NCBI GenBank assembly: GCA_030446525.1
Contig: JAUJNC010000043.1
Location: 1 to 28,755, forward strand
Source of the DNA: Armatimonadaceae bacterium
GTDB lineage: Bacteria; Armatimonadota; Armatimonadia; Armatimonadales; Armatimonadaceae
Direction of reading: 5' to 3'
Length of the DNA: 28,755 nucleotides
The translations under genes were made by a program, and so were the position numbers. Positions 1 through 8,400 of the stretch are shown here, piece after piece. Position 1 is the stretch's first letter. Each line of letters begins with the position of its first letter. A model generated the notes under the pieces. That model had not been told where the DNA came from and did no database searches. It was given only the letters and a program-made list of their open reading frames with translations.

Positions 1-7
1 ATAATAC

Positions 8-25
8 CCGCTCTCGAAAGAGCGG
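8..25. repeat. Short hairpin, 7-bp stem with CGAA loop
   Basis: CCGCTCT and AGAGCGG are perfect complements around a CGAA tetraloop. It lies 150 bases beyond the stop of the minus-strand vapC-like gene and could act as a terminator or mRNA end, but no T-run follows on either strand. Bases 26-174 hold no gene that I can support. Confidence 0.3.
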
Positions 26-174
26 ACCTGTCCAGGAAAGCGAACGGACTACAATGAACTCAAGGTTGCACGCGGGCAAGTTTTCTGCCCAAGCACAATA
101 GGGTGTTTCATCAACAGCAAATTGATTACCGAGTAGGCCAGACATGGGTAGCCTTTCTTTACGGGACAAGAAGA

Positions 175-567
175 TTACGCAAAGAGTCTTCTAAAACCCT
201 CTTGCTCAAAATGGTGGTCAGTGGTGAGCGCTTCCAAGATGCCGCGCTCTTTCATTAGGACAAAGCTTACTGCGTCACACAGGGAATAGGCTTTGTCGGG
301 CCTGGCGTCCAGGAGCGCCATTGCTTGCCGGTGCAGTGACTCACCGACCCAGACCACTTCCACGCGAGGGTGCTCAAGGAGCGTTGTCACGAAGGCAGTG
401 GCGTCCGAGCGAGAGAGGCCCCGCACGTGAGCGAGGGTGACGAACTCCGAGAGCACATAGCTGTGGGTAAGGCGCATGATGGCGGCCCGAAAGTATATGT
501 CTGCCTCGTTGTGTCGCGCGTCGTTGGCATCAAAGAAGCAGAGGAGCCCCGAGGTATCGAGCAGCAT
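175..567 (-). CDS. VapC-like PIN-domain toxin
   Basis: 130-residue PIN-domain protein, the usual length of a VapC ribonuclease toxin. The acidic residues expected for metal binding are visible: the Asp of MLLDTSG at the N-terminus, the Glu of LSEF near residue 41, the Asp of LCDAVSF near 98 and the Asp of TTDHHF near 116. The fold is known in VapC to cleave tRNA or rRNA. I chose ATG at 567 because it overlaps the antitoxin stop by one base (TGATG), which suggests translational coupling; a GTG one codon upstream is the alternative. The gene pairs with the antitoxin immediately upstream. The chromosomal or plasmid role (stabilisation) is inferred from the partition genes nearby. Confidence 0.85.
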   Translation of the reverse strand: MLLDTSGLLCFFDANDARHNEADIYFRAAIMRLTHSYVLSEFVTLAHVRGLSRSDATAFVTTLLEHPRVEVVWVGESLHRQAMALLDARPDKAYSLCDAVSFVLMKERGILEALTTDHHFEQEGFRRLFA

Positions 568-824
568 CACTTGTAGAGGTCAGCGTCTATCGGCTCGTTG
601 TCCGCGGAGCGAGGGTTCCCGCTTTTGGCGATGCCAGAGAAGGAGAAGAGCCGTGCGTTCGCCTCTGCGAGCGTGTCCTCGGATGTTTCGGGCTTGCCGT
701 TGGCGGCATGGGGTAGCCGCGCCGCTATCCACTCGGTAGGGGTGGTGCCGTTGTCTTGGGCTGCCCTTACCAGGGCTTCATAAAGCTCGGTAGGAAGCTC
801 TAGGGTTTGTGTCTGCGCTGTCAT
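567..824 (-). CDS. VapB-like antitoxin of the PIN toxin
   Basis: 85-residue protein directly upstream of the PIN toxin, sharing one base with it. The N-terminal half (TLELPTELYEALVRAAQD) has the pattern of a ribbon-helix-helix or similar DNA-binding antitoxin; the C-terminal half is acidic and probably wraps the toxin. The start at 824 is supported by a GAGGGACG ribosome-binding stretch eight bases upstream. An in-frame extension to 977 has no good start signal and unlike composition. It is the likely autorepressor of the operon. The antitoxin subfamily is not certain from sequence alone. Confidence 0.7.
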   Translation of the reverse strand: MTAQTQTLELPTELYEALVRAAQDNGTTPTEWIAARLPHAANGKPETSEDTLAEANARLFSFSGIAKSGNPRSADNEPIDADLYK

Positions 825-845
825 GTTTTCGTCCCTCGTGTCTCT

Positions 846-875
846 ATTGTAGCAGCAAACGGTGGCAGGAGTCAG
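846..875 (-). promoter_or_regulatory. Candidate promoter of the toxin-antitoxin operon
   Basis: On the minus strand a TACAAT -10 box (846-851) lies 18 bases after a weak CTGACT -35-like box (870-875). The 5' leader to the ATG at 824 would be short, as is usual for autoregulated toxin-antitoxin operons. Confidence 0.45.
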
Positions 876-1291
876 CTTCTTGCGTTGCGCCACCCTGGGA
901 AGGGTCGCGCTGGAATGCGAGGCTGTATGGTGGCCCGTAGTCCTTTCCCTTCCTGCGTGATGACCTTCTTCGTTCATGCTTCACTACGAAGGTCACGACT
1001 CCGGTCGGAACACAAGCCGTTGTGCTCGGCAGCTTGTGGCCGAGACGACTTCTCCCGTTTCGGGTTACTCGGAATGGTCGAGTGGCGAGGGTCCAAAAGC
1101 GGATGACGCTTCGCGTCGTATTGTCTCCCTCCGGGGGGTGACCTCCTTTAACTCTCACGTGCTATAGCGGTGTGGGCTGGTGCTGGGCGAAGCGCTTGCA
1201 TCGAACAGCCCGGCATCTGCCCTCTTGCGAACCTGTTCGTACCTGCGAGAGGAAGGGAGGGGGCCGGGCGCTACCAGTCGAGGCAAGCTTT
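876..1291. other. Intergenic stretch without a supported gene
   Basis: Open frames here on both strands lack start signals and recognisable domains. The only visible structure is an 8-bp inverted repeat TGACCTTC / GAAGGTCA at 961-968 and 988-995. The stretch separates the divergently oriented toxin-antitoxin and partition operons. Confidence 0.5.
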
Positions 1292-1334
1292 AATCACATG
1301 TCATAATGTCATACTTATGACTTGTAATAATGTC
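1292..1334 (-). repeat. Two 19-bp partition/operator sites upstream of parA
   Basis: The minus strand reads GACATTATTACAAGTCATA at 1334-1316 and a 16/19 match to the same motif at 1310-1292, exactly 24 bp apart. The same motif occurs twice, also 24 bp apart and in the opposite orientation, inside the downstream parB-like gene. ParA/RHH partition systems known from plasmids use such iterated sites as centromere and operator; here the pair lies directly before the parA promoter, so autorepression is likely. Confidence 0.7.
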
Positions 1335-1359
1335 ATATGAATACCTATGTAAATAGCTC

Positions 1360-1389
1360 TTGACACTACTGTTTTCGTTCTGGTATCTT
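1360..1389 (+). promoter_or_regulatory. parA promoter
   Basis: Perfect TTGACA -35 (1360-1365), then an extended -10, TG followed by GTATCTT (1381-1389), with 18 bases between the hexamers. It lies about 25 bp downstream of the repeat sites and 30 bp before the parA start. Confidence 0.65.
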
Positions 1390-1417
1390 CTGCAAAACTT
1401 GCAAAGGCAGGGTACTT

Positions 1418-2353
1418 ATGGACCTTATCCCTCTTTCCGATGCGGCTGTGTTGGCTGGAGTCAGTGTCACCACTATCCGCACCTATATTAAGGAGAAGCG
1501 GCTTACTGGATACCAGAAGGGCAATCGGGCGATGGTAAACCGTGCCGAGGTATTGGCCATCTTCGGCCCCAAGCGTGTGGGCGCCTCTTTAGACGCTCCA
1601 ACCCGCATCATTGCGGTAGCCAACCAAAAAGGGGGTGTCGGAAAGACAACTACCTCCGTTTCTCTGGCAACCATCCTTGCGCGCGAAGCGCCCGTGCTGT
1701 TGGTAGACCTTGACGCTCAGGGCAATGCAACGCAGTCCTTTGGCTTTAATCCAGATGAACTCGACAAGACTCTCTATAACGTCTTGGTTGATGAGTTCCC
1801 CCTGGAGAAGACGCTCCTTCGCATAGGCCCTCCCCCTGCGGAGCTTTACCTTGCGCCAGCTAACCTCGACCTTGCCGATGTGTGGCGACGTGTGGCCGGT
1901 AGAGTTGGTCTTGAGTCTCTGTTTAAGACGGCACTCCAAGTGCTTCCTTCTCGGTTCAAGTACGTGGTCATCGACTGTCCTCCCTCGCTCGACATGACCA
2001 CCATTAACGCCCTCGTTGCTGCCACGGAGGTTCTCGTTCCGGTAGACATGTCCACTTACTCGGTGCGAGGCATGGTGAAGCTCATGACGACCCTCCAGGA
2101 GGTGCGAAAGATAAACCCGGACCTTCCCGCGCCTAAGGTTGTGGCCTGTAGGACCGAACACACGGTAGCGAGTAACGCCATCGAGGACCGCCTTCGGCAA
2201 GCCTACAACGGGACCGTCTACAAGACGGCCATTCCGAAAGGTAAGGATATTGCCGAGGCTCAGCTTGCCCATAGCCCCGTTCCCCTCCACGCTCCCAAGA
2301 GCAAGGTTTCGCTAGCGTACGAAGCGTTGGCCCAGGAGGTTATCAATGCGTAA
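1418..2353 (+). CDS. parA: ParA-family partition ATPase with N-terminal helix-turn-helix
   Basis: 311 residues. Residues 1-50 (LIPLSDAAVLAGVSVTTIRTYI...) form a MerR/excisionase-like helix-turn-helix, followed from about residue 65 by a deviant Walker A, NQKGGVGKTT, the Walker A' Asp of LVDLDAQGNAT and the Walker B region of YVVIDCPPSLD. This is the ParA/Soj ATPase that moves plasmid DNA over the nucleoid. The N-terminal DNA-binding domain fits ParAs that repress their own operon, and the repeat sites just upstream are the likely target. Its stop overlaps the start of the next gene by eight bases, so the two are translationally coupled. The ribosome-binding site (GCAGGG) is weak. Confidence 0.93.
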   Translation: MDLIPLSDAAVLAGVSVTTIRTYIKEKRLTGYQKGNRAMVNRAEVLAIFGPKRVGASLDAPTRIIAVANQKGGVGKTTTSVSLATILAREAPVLLVDLDAQGNATQSFGFNPDELDKTLYNVLVDEFPLEKTLLRIGPPPAELYLAPANLDLADVWRRVAGRVGLESLFKTALQVLPSRFKYVVIDCPPSLDMTTINALVAATEVLVPVDMSTYSVRGMVKLMTTLQEVRKINPDLPAPKVVACRTEHTVASNAIEDRLRQAYNGTVYKTAIPKGKDIAEAQLAHSPVPLHAPKSKVSLAYEALAQEVINA

Positions 2354-2804
2354 GAATCGTGAGGACATGGAGCGAGGCCTTGACTCTTTGTTGCCCCCTA
2401 CCATCGTGAGCCAGGTGGTCGAGAACGACCGGGTACGAAGTGGCCGCTCACCAGAGGCTCCTGCGCCTGCCCCTTCGGAAGAAGAGAGCAGCAGTGACAT
2501 TATGACAAGTCATAGACACGACATTATGACAAGTCATACCGCTGAAACATCAGAAGAACTCTTAGCGCGCAGGATTGAAGAAGCCTCAAAGCTTGCAAAG
2601 AGCCCTACCAAGACGGTCACGCTTCGCCTTCCGGTCGAACTCACCGAATGGCTCGATGACTACGTTCATGGGACGTGGAGGGAGGGGAGCCGCAAGCAGA
2701 AGCTTGTCACCGAAGCATTGCGGATGCTCTACGCTCGTCGGGGAAAGCCAGGTGAGCCCGCTCTTCTCACCGACTTATTACCGGAAGAAGAGGTATTTGA
2801 GTAA
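2346..2804 (+). CDS. ParB-like centromere-binding protein (ribbon-helix-helix)
   Basis: 152 residues, starting eight bases before the parA stop. The N-terminal MERGLDSLLPPT resembles the short ParA-interacting peptide of ParB proteins (GLDSLL). A Ser/Glu-rich linker contains DIMTSH twice, encoded by the 24-bp DNA repeat. The C-terminal half from about residue 88 (KTVTLRLPVELTEWLDDYVH) is a ribbon-helix-helix DNA-binding motif. It is not a classical HTH ParB, and no CTPase motif is visible. By position and architecture it is the DNA-binding partner of ParA; binding to the 19-bp repeats is inferred. Confidence 0.75.
   Translation: MRKNREDMERGLDSLLPPTIVSQVVENDRVRSGRSPEAPAPAPSEEESSSDIMTSHRHDIMTSHTAETSEELLARRIEEASKLAKSPTKTVTLRLPVELTEWLDDYVHGTWREGSRKQKLVTEALRMLYARRGKPGEPALLTDLLPEEEVFE
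2496..2538 (+). repeat. Two identical 19-bp sites inside the parB-like gene
   Basis: GACATTATGACAAGTCATA occurs exactly at 2496-2514 and 2520-2538, with a 24-bp period. The spacing is a multiple of three, so the repeat is read as DIMTSH twice. The motif matches the sites upstream of parA in inverted orientation, so the partition operon carries centromere-like sites both at its promoter and inside a coding region. Confidence 0.75.
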
Positions 2805-2826
2805 CTGAATACAGCCAGGAGGGGAC

Positions 2827-3996
2827 ATGTCACGAAGCCTGATACCCAACAGCACCCAGATACCCGACGTGATACTTGATTTCTGGCTTTCTGAGCTTAC
2901 AGGGGCCGAGCTCAAGGTGGTGCTCTATATCGCTCGCCGGACTTATGGGTTTGGAAAGGAGAGCGACAACATCAGTCTCAATCAGATATGCCACGGCATT
3001 ACCACGAAAGAGGGCCGGGTGCTCGACGCCGGAACCGGGCTGTCCCGTTCTACGGTCAAGGAAGCCTGTAACAGCCTCATCACTCGCGGTCTTCTTATCC
3101 GCTCGAACAACATCAACGAAATCAAGGGAGAATACGAGGAGAACACGTACCGACTGAACCTCTATGCTCCCCTTCCGGACAGCGCAAAAAGGGTGGGCCG
3201 AAAATCGGCCCCACAAGAAACAGCAATACAAGAAACAGCAATACAAGAAACAGTTATACAAGAAACAGCAGCAGCAGAGACGAAGCAGGTAAGTCCGAAG
3301 GGCAGAACTTCCCCGGTGGTTGCTGCTGCTGTTTCTCGTGAAGGGGATGGACTCGATGAGGAAACCCAGGAGCTCGCCCAGGAGCTCCACAGCCACGGGG
3401 TTAGCTGGAAAGCCGCTGTTGAATGTGCCTTGAACCATCCGAAAGAATCACGCCGACAGATGGAGCTCACCGAGGAACTCCCTGATACCGCCTTTAGCAC
3501 AAGCCGAGACGCCTACCTTGCTGCGGCCATCCCCGGCAGGTTTGGACCGCTGCCCGAGTATGTTGAGTTCCAACGCCAGCGAGAGAAGGACGAGAAGGCG
3601 AAGTGCAAGGCCCAGGCGCAGAAGGCCCATCAGAGCCACGAGGAGGCCCGTAGAGCGGCGGAAGAGGCTGAGTTTGACAAAACCCTTGGGCAACTTCAAC
3701 AGGATAACCCAGAGGCTCACAGGGCCTTTAAAGAGCGTGTTGAAATAGAACGCCGCACCGAGATTGAGCGGAAAAAGGGTGAAGGGATGAAGCCGTTTTT
3801 CCTTGAGCGTCTTTCAAGCCACTACGACACGCCGGGTAAGCAGCTTGAGATTTACAGGCGATGGCTGGCCCAGTACGAGGCCGCAAGTGCCGCGGCTCCC
3901 GAGCTGGTTGAGGAGGCCGAACCCGTGGAGGAGGACCGAGCCGAGGTGTCTGTTGCTATTGCTGCTTCTCTTGGACTTGGGGCCGAGGGGCGGTAG
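2827..3996 (+). CDS. Plasmid replication initiator, Rep_O-like winged helix
   Basis: 389 residues. Residues about 10-115 (QIPDVILDFWLSELTGAEL..., then ISLNQICHGI and GLSRSTVKEACNSLITRGLL) match the winged-helix pattern of phage lambda O-type and related plasmid initiators. Residues about 130-150 are a Q-E-T repeat encoded by four 15-bp tandem DNA repeats. A second domain around 180-245 is followed by a long charged coiled coil rich in E, K, R and Q. The gene starts 22 bases after the parB-like stop with an AGGAGGGGAC ribosome-binding site, so it is probably co-transcribed with parAB. Initiation function is inferred; no catalytic motif is expected in this family. Confidence 0.75.
   Translation: MSRSLIPNSTQIPDVILDFWLSELTGAELKVVLYIARRTYGFGKESDNISLNQICHGITTKEGRVLDAGTGLSRSTVKEACNSLITRGLLIRSNNINEIKGEYEENTYRLNLYAPLPDSAKRVGRKSAPQETAIQETAIQETVIQETAAAETKQVSPKGRTSPVVAAAVSREGDGLDEETQELAQELHSHGVSWKAAVECALNHPKESRRQMELTEELPDTAFSTSRDAYLAAAIPGRFGPLPEYVEFQRQREKDEKAKCKAQAQKAHQSHEEARRAAEEAEFDKTLGQLQQDNPEAHRAFKERVEIERRTEIERKKGEGMKPFFLERLSSHYDTPGKQLEIYRRWLAQYEAASAAAPELVEEAEPVEEDRAEVSVAIAASLGLGAEGR
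3213..3272 (+). repeat. Four tandem 15-bp iteron-like repeats inside rep
   Basis: Units at 3213, 3228, 3243 and 3258. The first two are identical (ACAAGAAACAGCAAT), and the last two differ at two positions near the end. They encode QETAI-type pentapeptides. Lambda O carries its origin iterons inside its own gene in the same way, so this is the best candidate for a replication origin in the window. An adjacent AT-rich unwinding region is not evident. Confidence 0.55.
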
Positions 3997-4012
3997 GACA
4001 GCCCGGACACGT

Positions 4013-4387
4013 TCAGTAGTCGCTTGGGAGCAAAAGTGTCGTGGCCGACCTATCCCATTCCGTAATCACCCAAACCTTTTCTCCCGTGCCAGGAAGGTCG
4101 TAGGACGAGAGGAGCCGTTCGCCGTCCACGAGCGCCCGGTTGTTCGCGGCTTTGTCTTCACTGTCCAAATCGCCCCAATCCCCGCTCCAGTGCCGTGCGA
4201 CAAGTTCCACGGGGGAGACACCAGCCTTGTCCAGGGCGGCGAGGGCTCCCGGGGTCGCGACCAGGCGCCCGAGCTCGAAACGACCGGCTGGCATGATGAG
4301 GACTTCAAAGCCGGCTTGTTCCGGAGTGGGCGCGGGGTCAGCTTGCTGCTGGTCTTGTCTTTGTGGTTCTTCGGCCGGGCCTGGCAT
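4013..4387 (-). CDS. Small plasmid-associated protein of unknown function
   Basis: 124 residues if started at ATG 4387; the conserved part begins near residue 35 (FELGRLVATPGALAAL) and runs to the end (VITEWDRSATTLLLPSDY), with HWSGDWGDL in the middle. I recognise this as a widespread ~100-residue family of accessory elements, often mislabelled as a restriction subunit; its role is unknown. The Pro/Gln-rich N-terminus is not conserved and the true start may be the ATG at 4294, since neither start has a convincing ribosome-binding site. It converges on the rep gene, with 16 bp between the stops. Confidence 0.6.
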   Translation of the reverse strand: MPGPAEEPQRQDQQQADPAPTPEQAGFEVLIMPAGRFELGRLVATPGALAALDKAGVSPVELVARHWSGDWGDLDSEDKAANNRALVDGERLLSSYDLPGTGEKVWVITEWDRSATTLLLPSDY

Positions 4388-4511
4388 GGGGCCAGGGTAG
4401 CAGGGGTAGGCCAAAAGGCAAGCGCAAAGTGAACTCCCACCTGGCACCCTTCGCTCTGTTCCTGTCGAAAGGGGGCCTTGAAGGGTTGCCGCTCATCAAA
4501 GCCCCTGCTAG

Positions 4512-4610
4512 TCAATTGGCTTCACTTGTCCCAAAGTAGCGCTGCCATACCTCTTGGCGCTCGGCTTCCCATGTCTTACAGGCGCAGCAGCCGGCCACCT
4601 TGACGGCTTC
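4512..4610 (-). pseudogene. C-terminal remnant cut by the transposon
   Basis: Minus-strand frame ending in a TGA reads a Cys-rich segment (GCCACKTWEAERQEVWQRYF...) that is open up to the transposon end at 4612. It looks like the tail of a small zinc-binding protein whose 5' part was separated by the insertion. I found no matching N-terminal part beyond the right end at 11567. A short intact protein starting at the internal GTG is the alternative. Confidence 0.35.
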
Positions 4611-4611
4611 T

Positions 4612-4648
4612 GGGGGGCGGTAAGGATTCGTGCAAAAAACACACACTT
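4612..4648 (+). repeat. Left terminal inverted repeat of the transposon
   Basis: 37 bp identical to the complement of 11530-11566. It lies 25 bp from the tnpR stop, as is usual in elements with tnpR at one end. Confidence 0.93.
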
Positions 4649-4673
4649 CTGCGAAGCCGCTTCCGCTCCCCTT

Positions 4674-5294
4674 CTACTCTCGTTTCCCGTTGAGTAGTTT
4701 TCGCCCGTCCTCGCGCAGCGTACCGTCGGGCGCGACGTGCCGGTACAGGGTCTGACGCGTAATCCCCAGCTCCCGACACAGGTCAGCGACCCCGGTTTCC
4801 GGCTTTCCCATGGCTGCCATAGCTAACCGCACCTTGGAGGCCGTCATTTTGAAGGGCGCCCCGCCTTTGCGCCCACGCGCCCGCGCCGACACCAGGCCCG
4901 CCTTCGTTCGCTCCGAGATCAGCTCCCGCTCGAACTCGGCAAGCGCGGCGAAAATGCCGAACACCAGCTTGCCGGAAGGCGTGGTCGTGTCGATGGATGC
5001 GCCGTGGCCGGTAAGCACCTTGAAGCCGACGCCGCGCTGAGTCAGTTCATGGACGGTATTGATCAGGTCACGCAGATTGCGGCCCAGCCGATCCAATTTC
5101 CAGACTACCAGCGTGTCGCCTTCCCGAAGCGCTTTACGTACCGCATCCAAGCCCGGGCGTGCTTCGGTTCGGCCGGAGGCATGATCTTCATAAATGTGGT
5201 GTTGCTCCACGCCGGCAGCCAGCAGCGCATCGCGCTGCAAATCCAGGGTCTGCGAACCATCCGCCTTCGATACCCGCATGTAGCCGACCAGCAT
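4674..5294 (-). CDS. tnpR: Tn3-family resolvase (serine recombinase)
   Basis: 206 residues. The catalytic Ser is S9 in MLVGYMRVS; the family motifs SGRTEARPGLD, LVVWKLDRLGRNL and a C-terminal helix-turn-helix (GVADLCRELGITRQTLYRHV) follow in order. It resolves cointegrates made by TnpA by recombining res sites. The ATG at 5294, preceded by GGGGGTGAGGGC, is chosen over upstream alternatives because family members start two to four residues before the GYMRVS motif. It is transcribed divergently from tnpA, with the res region between. The tail is about 20 residues longer than in Tn3 itself. Confidence 0.95.
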   Translation of the reverse strand: MLVGYMRVSKADGSQTLDLQRDALLAAGVEQHHIYEDHASGRTEARPGLDAVRKALREGDTLVVWKLDRLGRNLRDLINTVHELTQRGVGFKVLTGHGASIDTTTPSGKLVFGIFAALAEFERELISERTKAGLVSARARGRKGGAPFKMTASKVRLAMAAMGKPETGVADLCRELGITRQTLYRHVAPDGTLREDGRKLLNGKRE

Positions 5295-5467
5295 GCCCTC
5301 ACCCCCGCCCCCAGTATTCCGATGTCGTTCTAATGTCACTTGAACGAACGTTTAGGTGACAGGAAAAAAGATGCCACGAGAACGCCTCTGTACTGTCATA
5401 TTACCCGTATTATAGACTCTGTCTCGTAAACGGCTGCATTGCCGGATTAAAGGACACTACAAGCGCG
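5295..5467. promoter_or_regulatory. res recombination site and divergent promoter region
   Basis: The 173-bp gap between divergent tnpR and tnpA is where Tn3-family res sites lie. A 28-bp imperfect dyad at 5334-5361, with TGTCAC and GTGACA arms, is the clearest resolvase-binding subsite. Further AT-rich sequence with TGTCAT at 5394 and around 5400-5420 probably holds the other subsites and the promoters. Exact subsites cannot be set by eye. Confidence 0.7.
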
Positions 5468-8400
5468 ATGCCCAGCGCCAGCGATACCGCCTATCCGCGC
5501 CTCAAAGCCAACCCCTCGGACAAAGAACTGGCGGAGATCTACACTTCCACAGAAAACGAATTGGCCTTCGCCCACAAACGGACCCATCAGCCTGTGCCGC
5601 GCATCGGCTTGCTGCTCTTGCTCAAAACCTTCCAGCGACTGGGCTACTTCGTCCTTTATACCGAGATACCAGCCGTGGTGGTGAACCATATCGCCCACTG
5701 CGCCGGATTTCCCGAGATCTCGCAGAGTCCGGAGCTCCTGCACGCTTACGACCTGGGAACCGCCCGGGATCGGCACATGGCTCTGGTGCGGGAGTACCTG
5801 GGGGTGACGGCCTACGGCAAAGAAGCCCGCACGCTGATCATCCACACCTGCCTGGACGCCGCACGCACCCGCGAGGACCTGGTCGATATCATCAATATAG
5901 CCATCGAAGAGCTGATCCGCCAGCGCTACGAACTGCCGGCCTTCAGCACCCTGCTGCGCATCGCCCGCACCACCCGCTATTCCCAGAACCGCGCCTATCA
6001 GGAGCGCGTCTTCGTAGCCCTGGATGCGGACGCCCGGGATCGGCTGCAATCGCTGCTGCGTCGGGAGGAAGGCCAGGCGCGCAGTGCGTGGGACCGGATC
6101 AAACGCGAGCCTCGGCGTGCCACGGTTCCCCAGCTCAAAGAGTGTCTGGAGCATCTGCGCTGGCTCCAGCAGCTCAATGGCGCCGCAGCCGCCTTCGCCG
6201 ACATTCCCGAGGTCAAGATCCGTCAGTTCGCCGCCGAAGCCCGATCACTGGACCTGGCCTCTCTGGCCGATATGCCCGAACGTAAGCGCTTCACCCTGGT
6301 GGCCGCCTTGATCCTCAAACAGATGGCCCGGGCGCTCGACGATGTCACCGACCTGTTCCTGCGGCAGGTCAAGAGGATGCACAACAAGGCCGAGGACGCA
6401 CTGGCGCTCTACCGAACGGCCCAGACCGAGCGAACGGATGCATTGATCGCCTGCTTGCGCGACATTATGCTGGCCTACACCCAGGAAGGCACCCGAGACC
6501 AGCGCCTGGCCGCCGTCGAGTCTCTCCTGGAGAGGGACGCCGATCACCTCCTGGCCCAATGCAACGCTCACAGCGCAGTCGCCATGAACAGTCATCTGGC
6601 GTTTCTGCCCGAGTTCTACAGCGGCCGGCGCAGCGCCCTGTTCGACTTTGTTCAAAACGTCACCCTCGTCTCGACGAGCCAGGACCAGGTTCTCTCGGAG
6701 GTCATCGCCTTCCTGCTGGCCCATCGGCAGGCGCGCGCCGAGCAGATAAAGATCGCCTCTGGGCCTGTGCGTCCAGACGATCCCGCCAACCCGACCAGCC
6801 GGCTGGATCTCTCCTTTGTTCCGGACAAATGGTGGCCTCTGGTCACCGGCAACCGAGATCGGGCGGCCCCGGTGACGCAGGTCCACCGGCGCTACCTGGA
6901 ACTATGTGTCTTCTCCGAGACCATGCAGGCCTTGAAGTCGGGAGACCTGTGCATCCCCGGCAGCGACGAGTTCAGCGACTACCGCAAGGAACTGGTCTCG
7001 CAGGAGCAATACGACAAGGGCGTTGCTCTCTACGGCGAACAGGCGGGCATTCCCGTGGAAGGCGCGGCCTTTGTGGCGCGGTTACGCCAGCAACTGGAGG
7101 GCGCGGCCCGCAGCGCCGATGAGGGGTTTCCGGAAAACGAGTACCTGCGCATCGAGAACGGCGAGCCCGTGCTCAAACGTCTCCAGCGCAAACCCGATCC
7201 CCCTGGCCGCCCGCGGCTGGAAGAGCTGTTGGCCCGGCACATGAGCGAAGTGGGGATCCTCGATGCGCTCTCGGACACGGAGCACTGGCTGCACTGGACC
7301 CAGTTCTTCGGTCCACTCTCGGGTCATGACGCCAAACTCGAGCATCCCCGCCAGCGCTATCTGCTGACCACCTTCTGTTACGGCTGCGATCTGGGGCCGA
7401 CCCAGACGGCGCGCTCGGTCAAAGGGCTGGACCGGCGCCAGGTCTCCTTCGTCAACCAGCGCCACATCACCGAGGAGAACCTGAACCAGGCGATCACGGC
7501 GGTAGTCAACGCCTATGCCCAATGGCCGCTGCAGAAGGTATGGGGGTCGGGCAAATCCGCCTCCGCCGACGGCACGCAGTGGCAAATGAGCGCCGAGAAC
7601 CTGATGGCAGAGTATCACATCCGCTACGGCGGCTATGGCGGGATCGGCTATTACCTGATCGCCGACTCCTACATGGCCCTGTATTCGCGCTTCTCGACCT
7701 GCGGGGCCTGGGAGGGGCACTACATCCTGGACTTTATCGAGGAGAACACCTCCGAGGTGCAGCCCGACACCGTTCATGCCGACACCCAGGGACAGAGCAC
7801 CGCCATCTTCGGCCTGGCCTACCTGCTGGGCATCCAGCTGATGCCGCGCATCCGCCACTGGAAGAACCTCAACCTCTGTCGCCCCAGCGGCCAGCACCGC
7901 TACCGGCACATCGACGCGCTCTTCAGCGAGCAGGTCGACTGGGAATTGATCCGAACCATGCTTCCCGACATGCTGCGCGTGGCCCTGTCCATCAAGGCCG
8001 GCACGATCCTGCCATCGACCATCCTGCGCCGGCTGGCGACCTACAGCCGCAAGAACAAGCTCTACTTCGCCTTTCGCGAGCTGGGACGCGTGGTGCGTAC
8101 GATCTTCTTACTGGGCTATATCTCCAGCATCGAGTTGCGCCACATCATCCAGGCGGCCACCAACAAGAGCGAGGCGTTCAACAAGTTCGTGCAGTGGGTC
8201 AGCTTCGGGGGCGCGGGCATCCTGGCCCAGAGCACACGCGATGAACAGCGCAAGTTCATCAAGTACAATCATCTGGTAGCGAACCTGCTGGCCTTTCATA
8301 CGCTGGTGGGAATGACCCGGGCGCTGCACCAGATACAGCAAGCAGGCCACGCAATTGACCTGGAGGCGCTTGCCACCTTCAGCCCGTATGGCACGGAGCA

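Noticed and set aside
844..1158. 104-residue minus-strand open frame
   Set aside because: No ribosome-binding site, no domain, arginine-rich low-complexity translation, and it overlaps the toxin-antitoxin promoter region.
3213..3272. CRISPR-like short repeats
   Set aside because: The units are directly tandem with no spacers, are in frame inside rep, and no cas genes are present.
5468..5700. ATG downstream of 5468 as the tnpA start
   Set aside because: The first ATG gives the normal family length and N-terminal pattern (LAEIYTSTENELAFAHK), although its ribosome-binding site is weak.
6245..7909. Long minus-strand frames opposite tnpA (213 and 275 codons)
   Set aside because: They mirror the codon pattern of the GC-rich transposase gene, have no start signals and no known domains.
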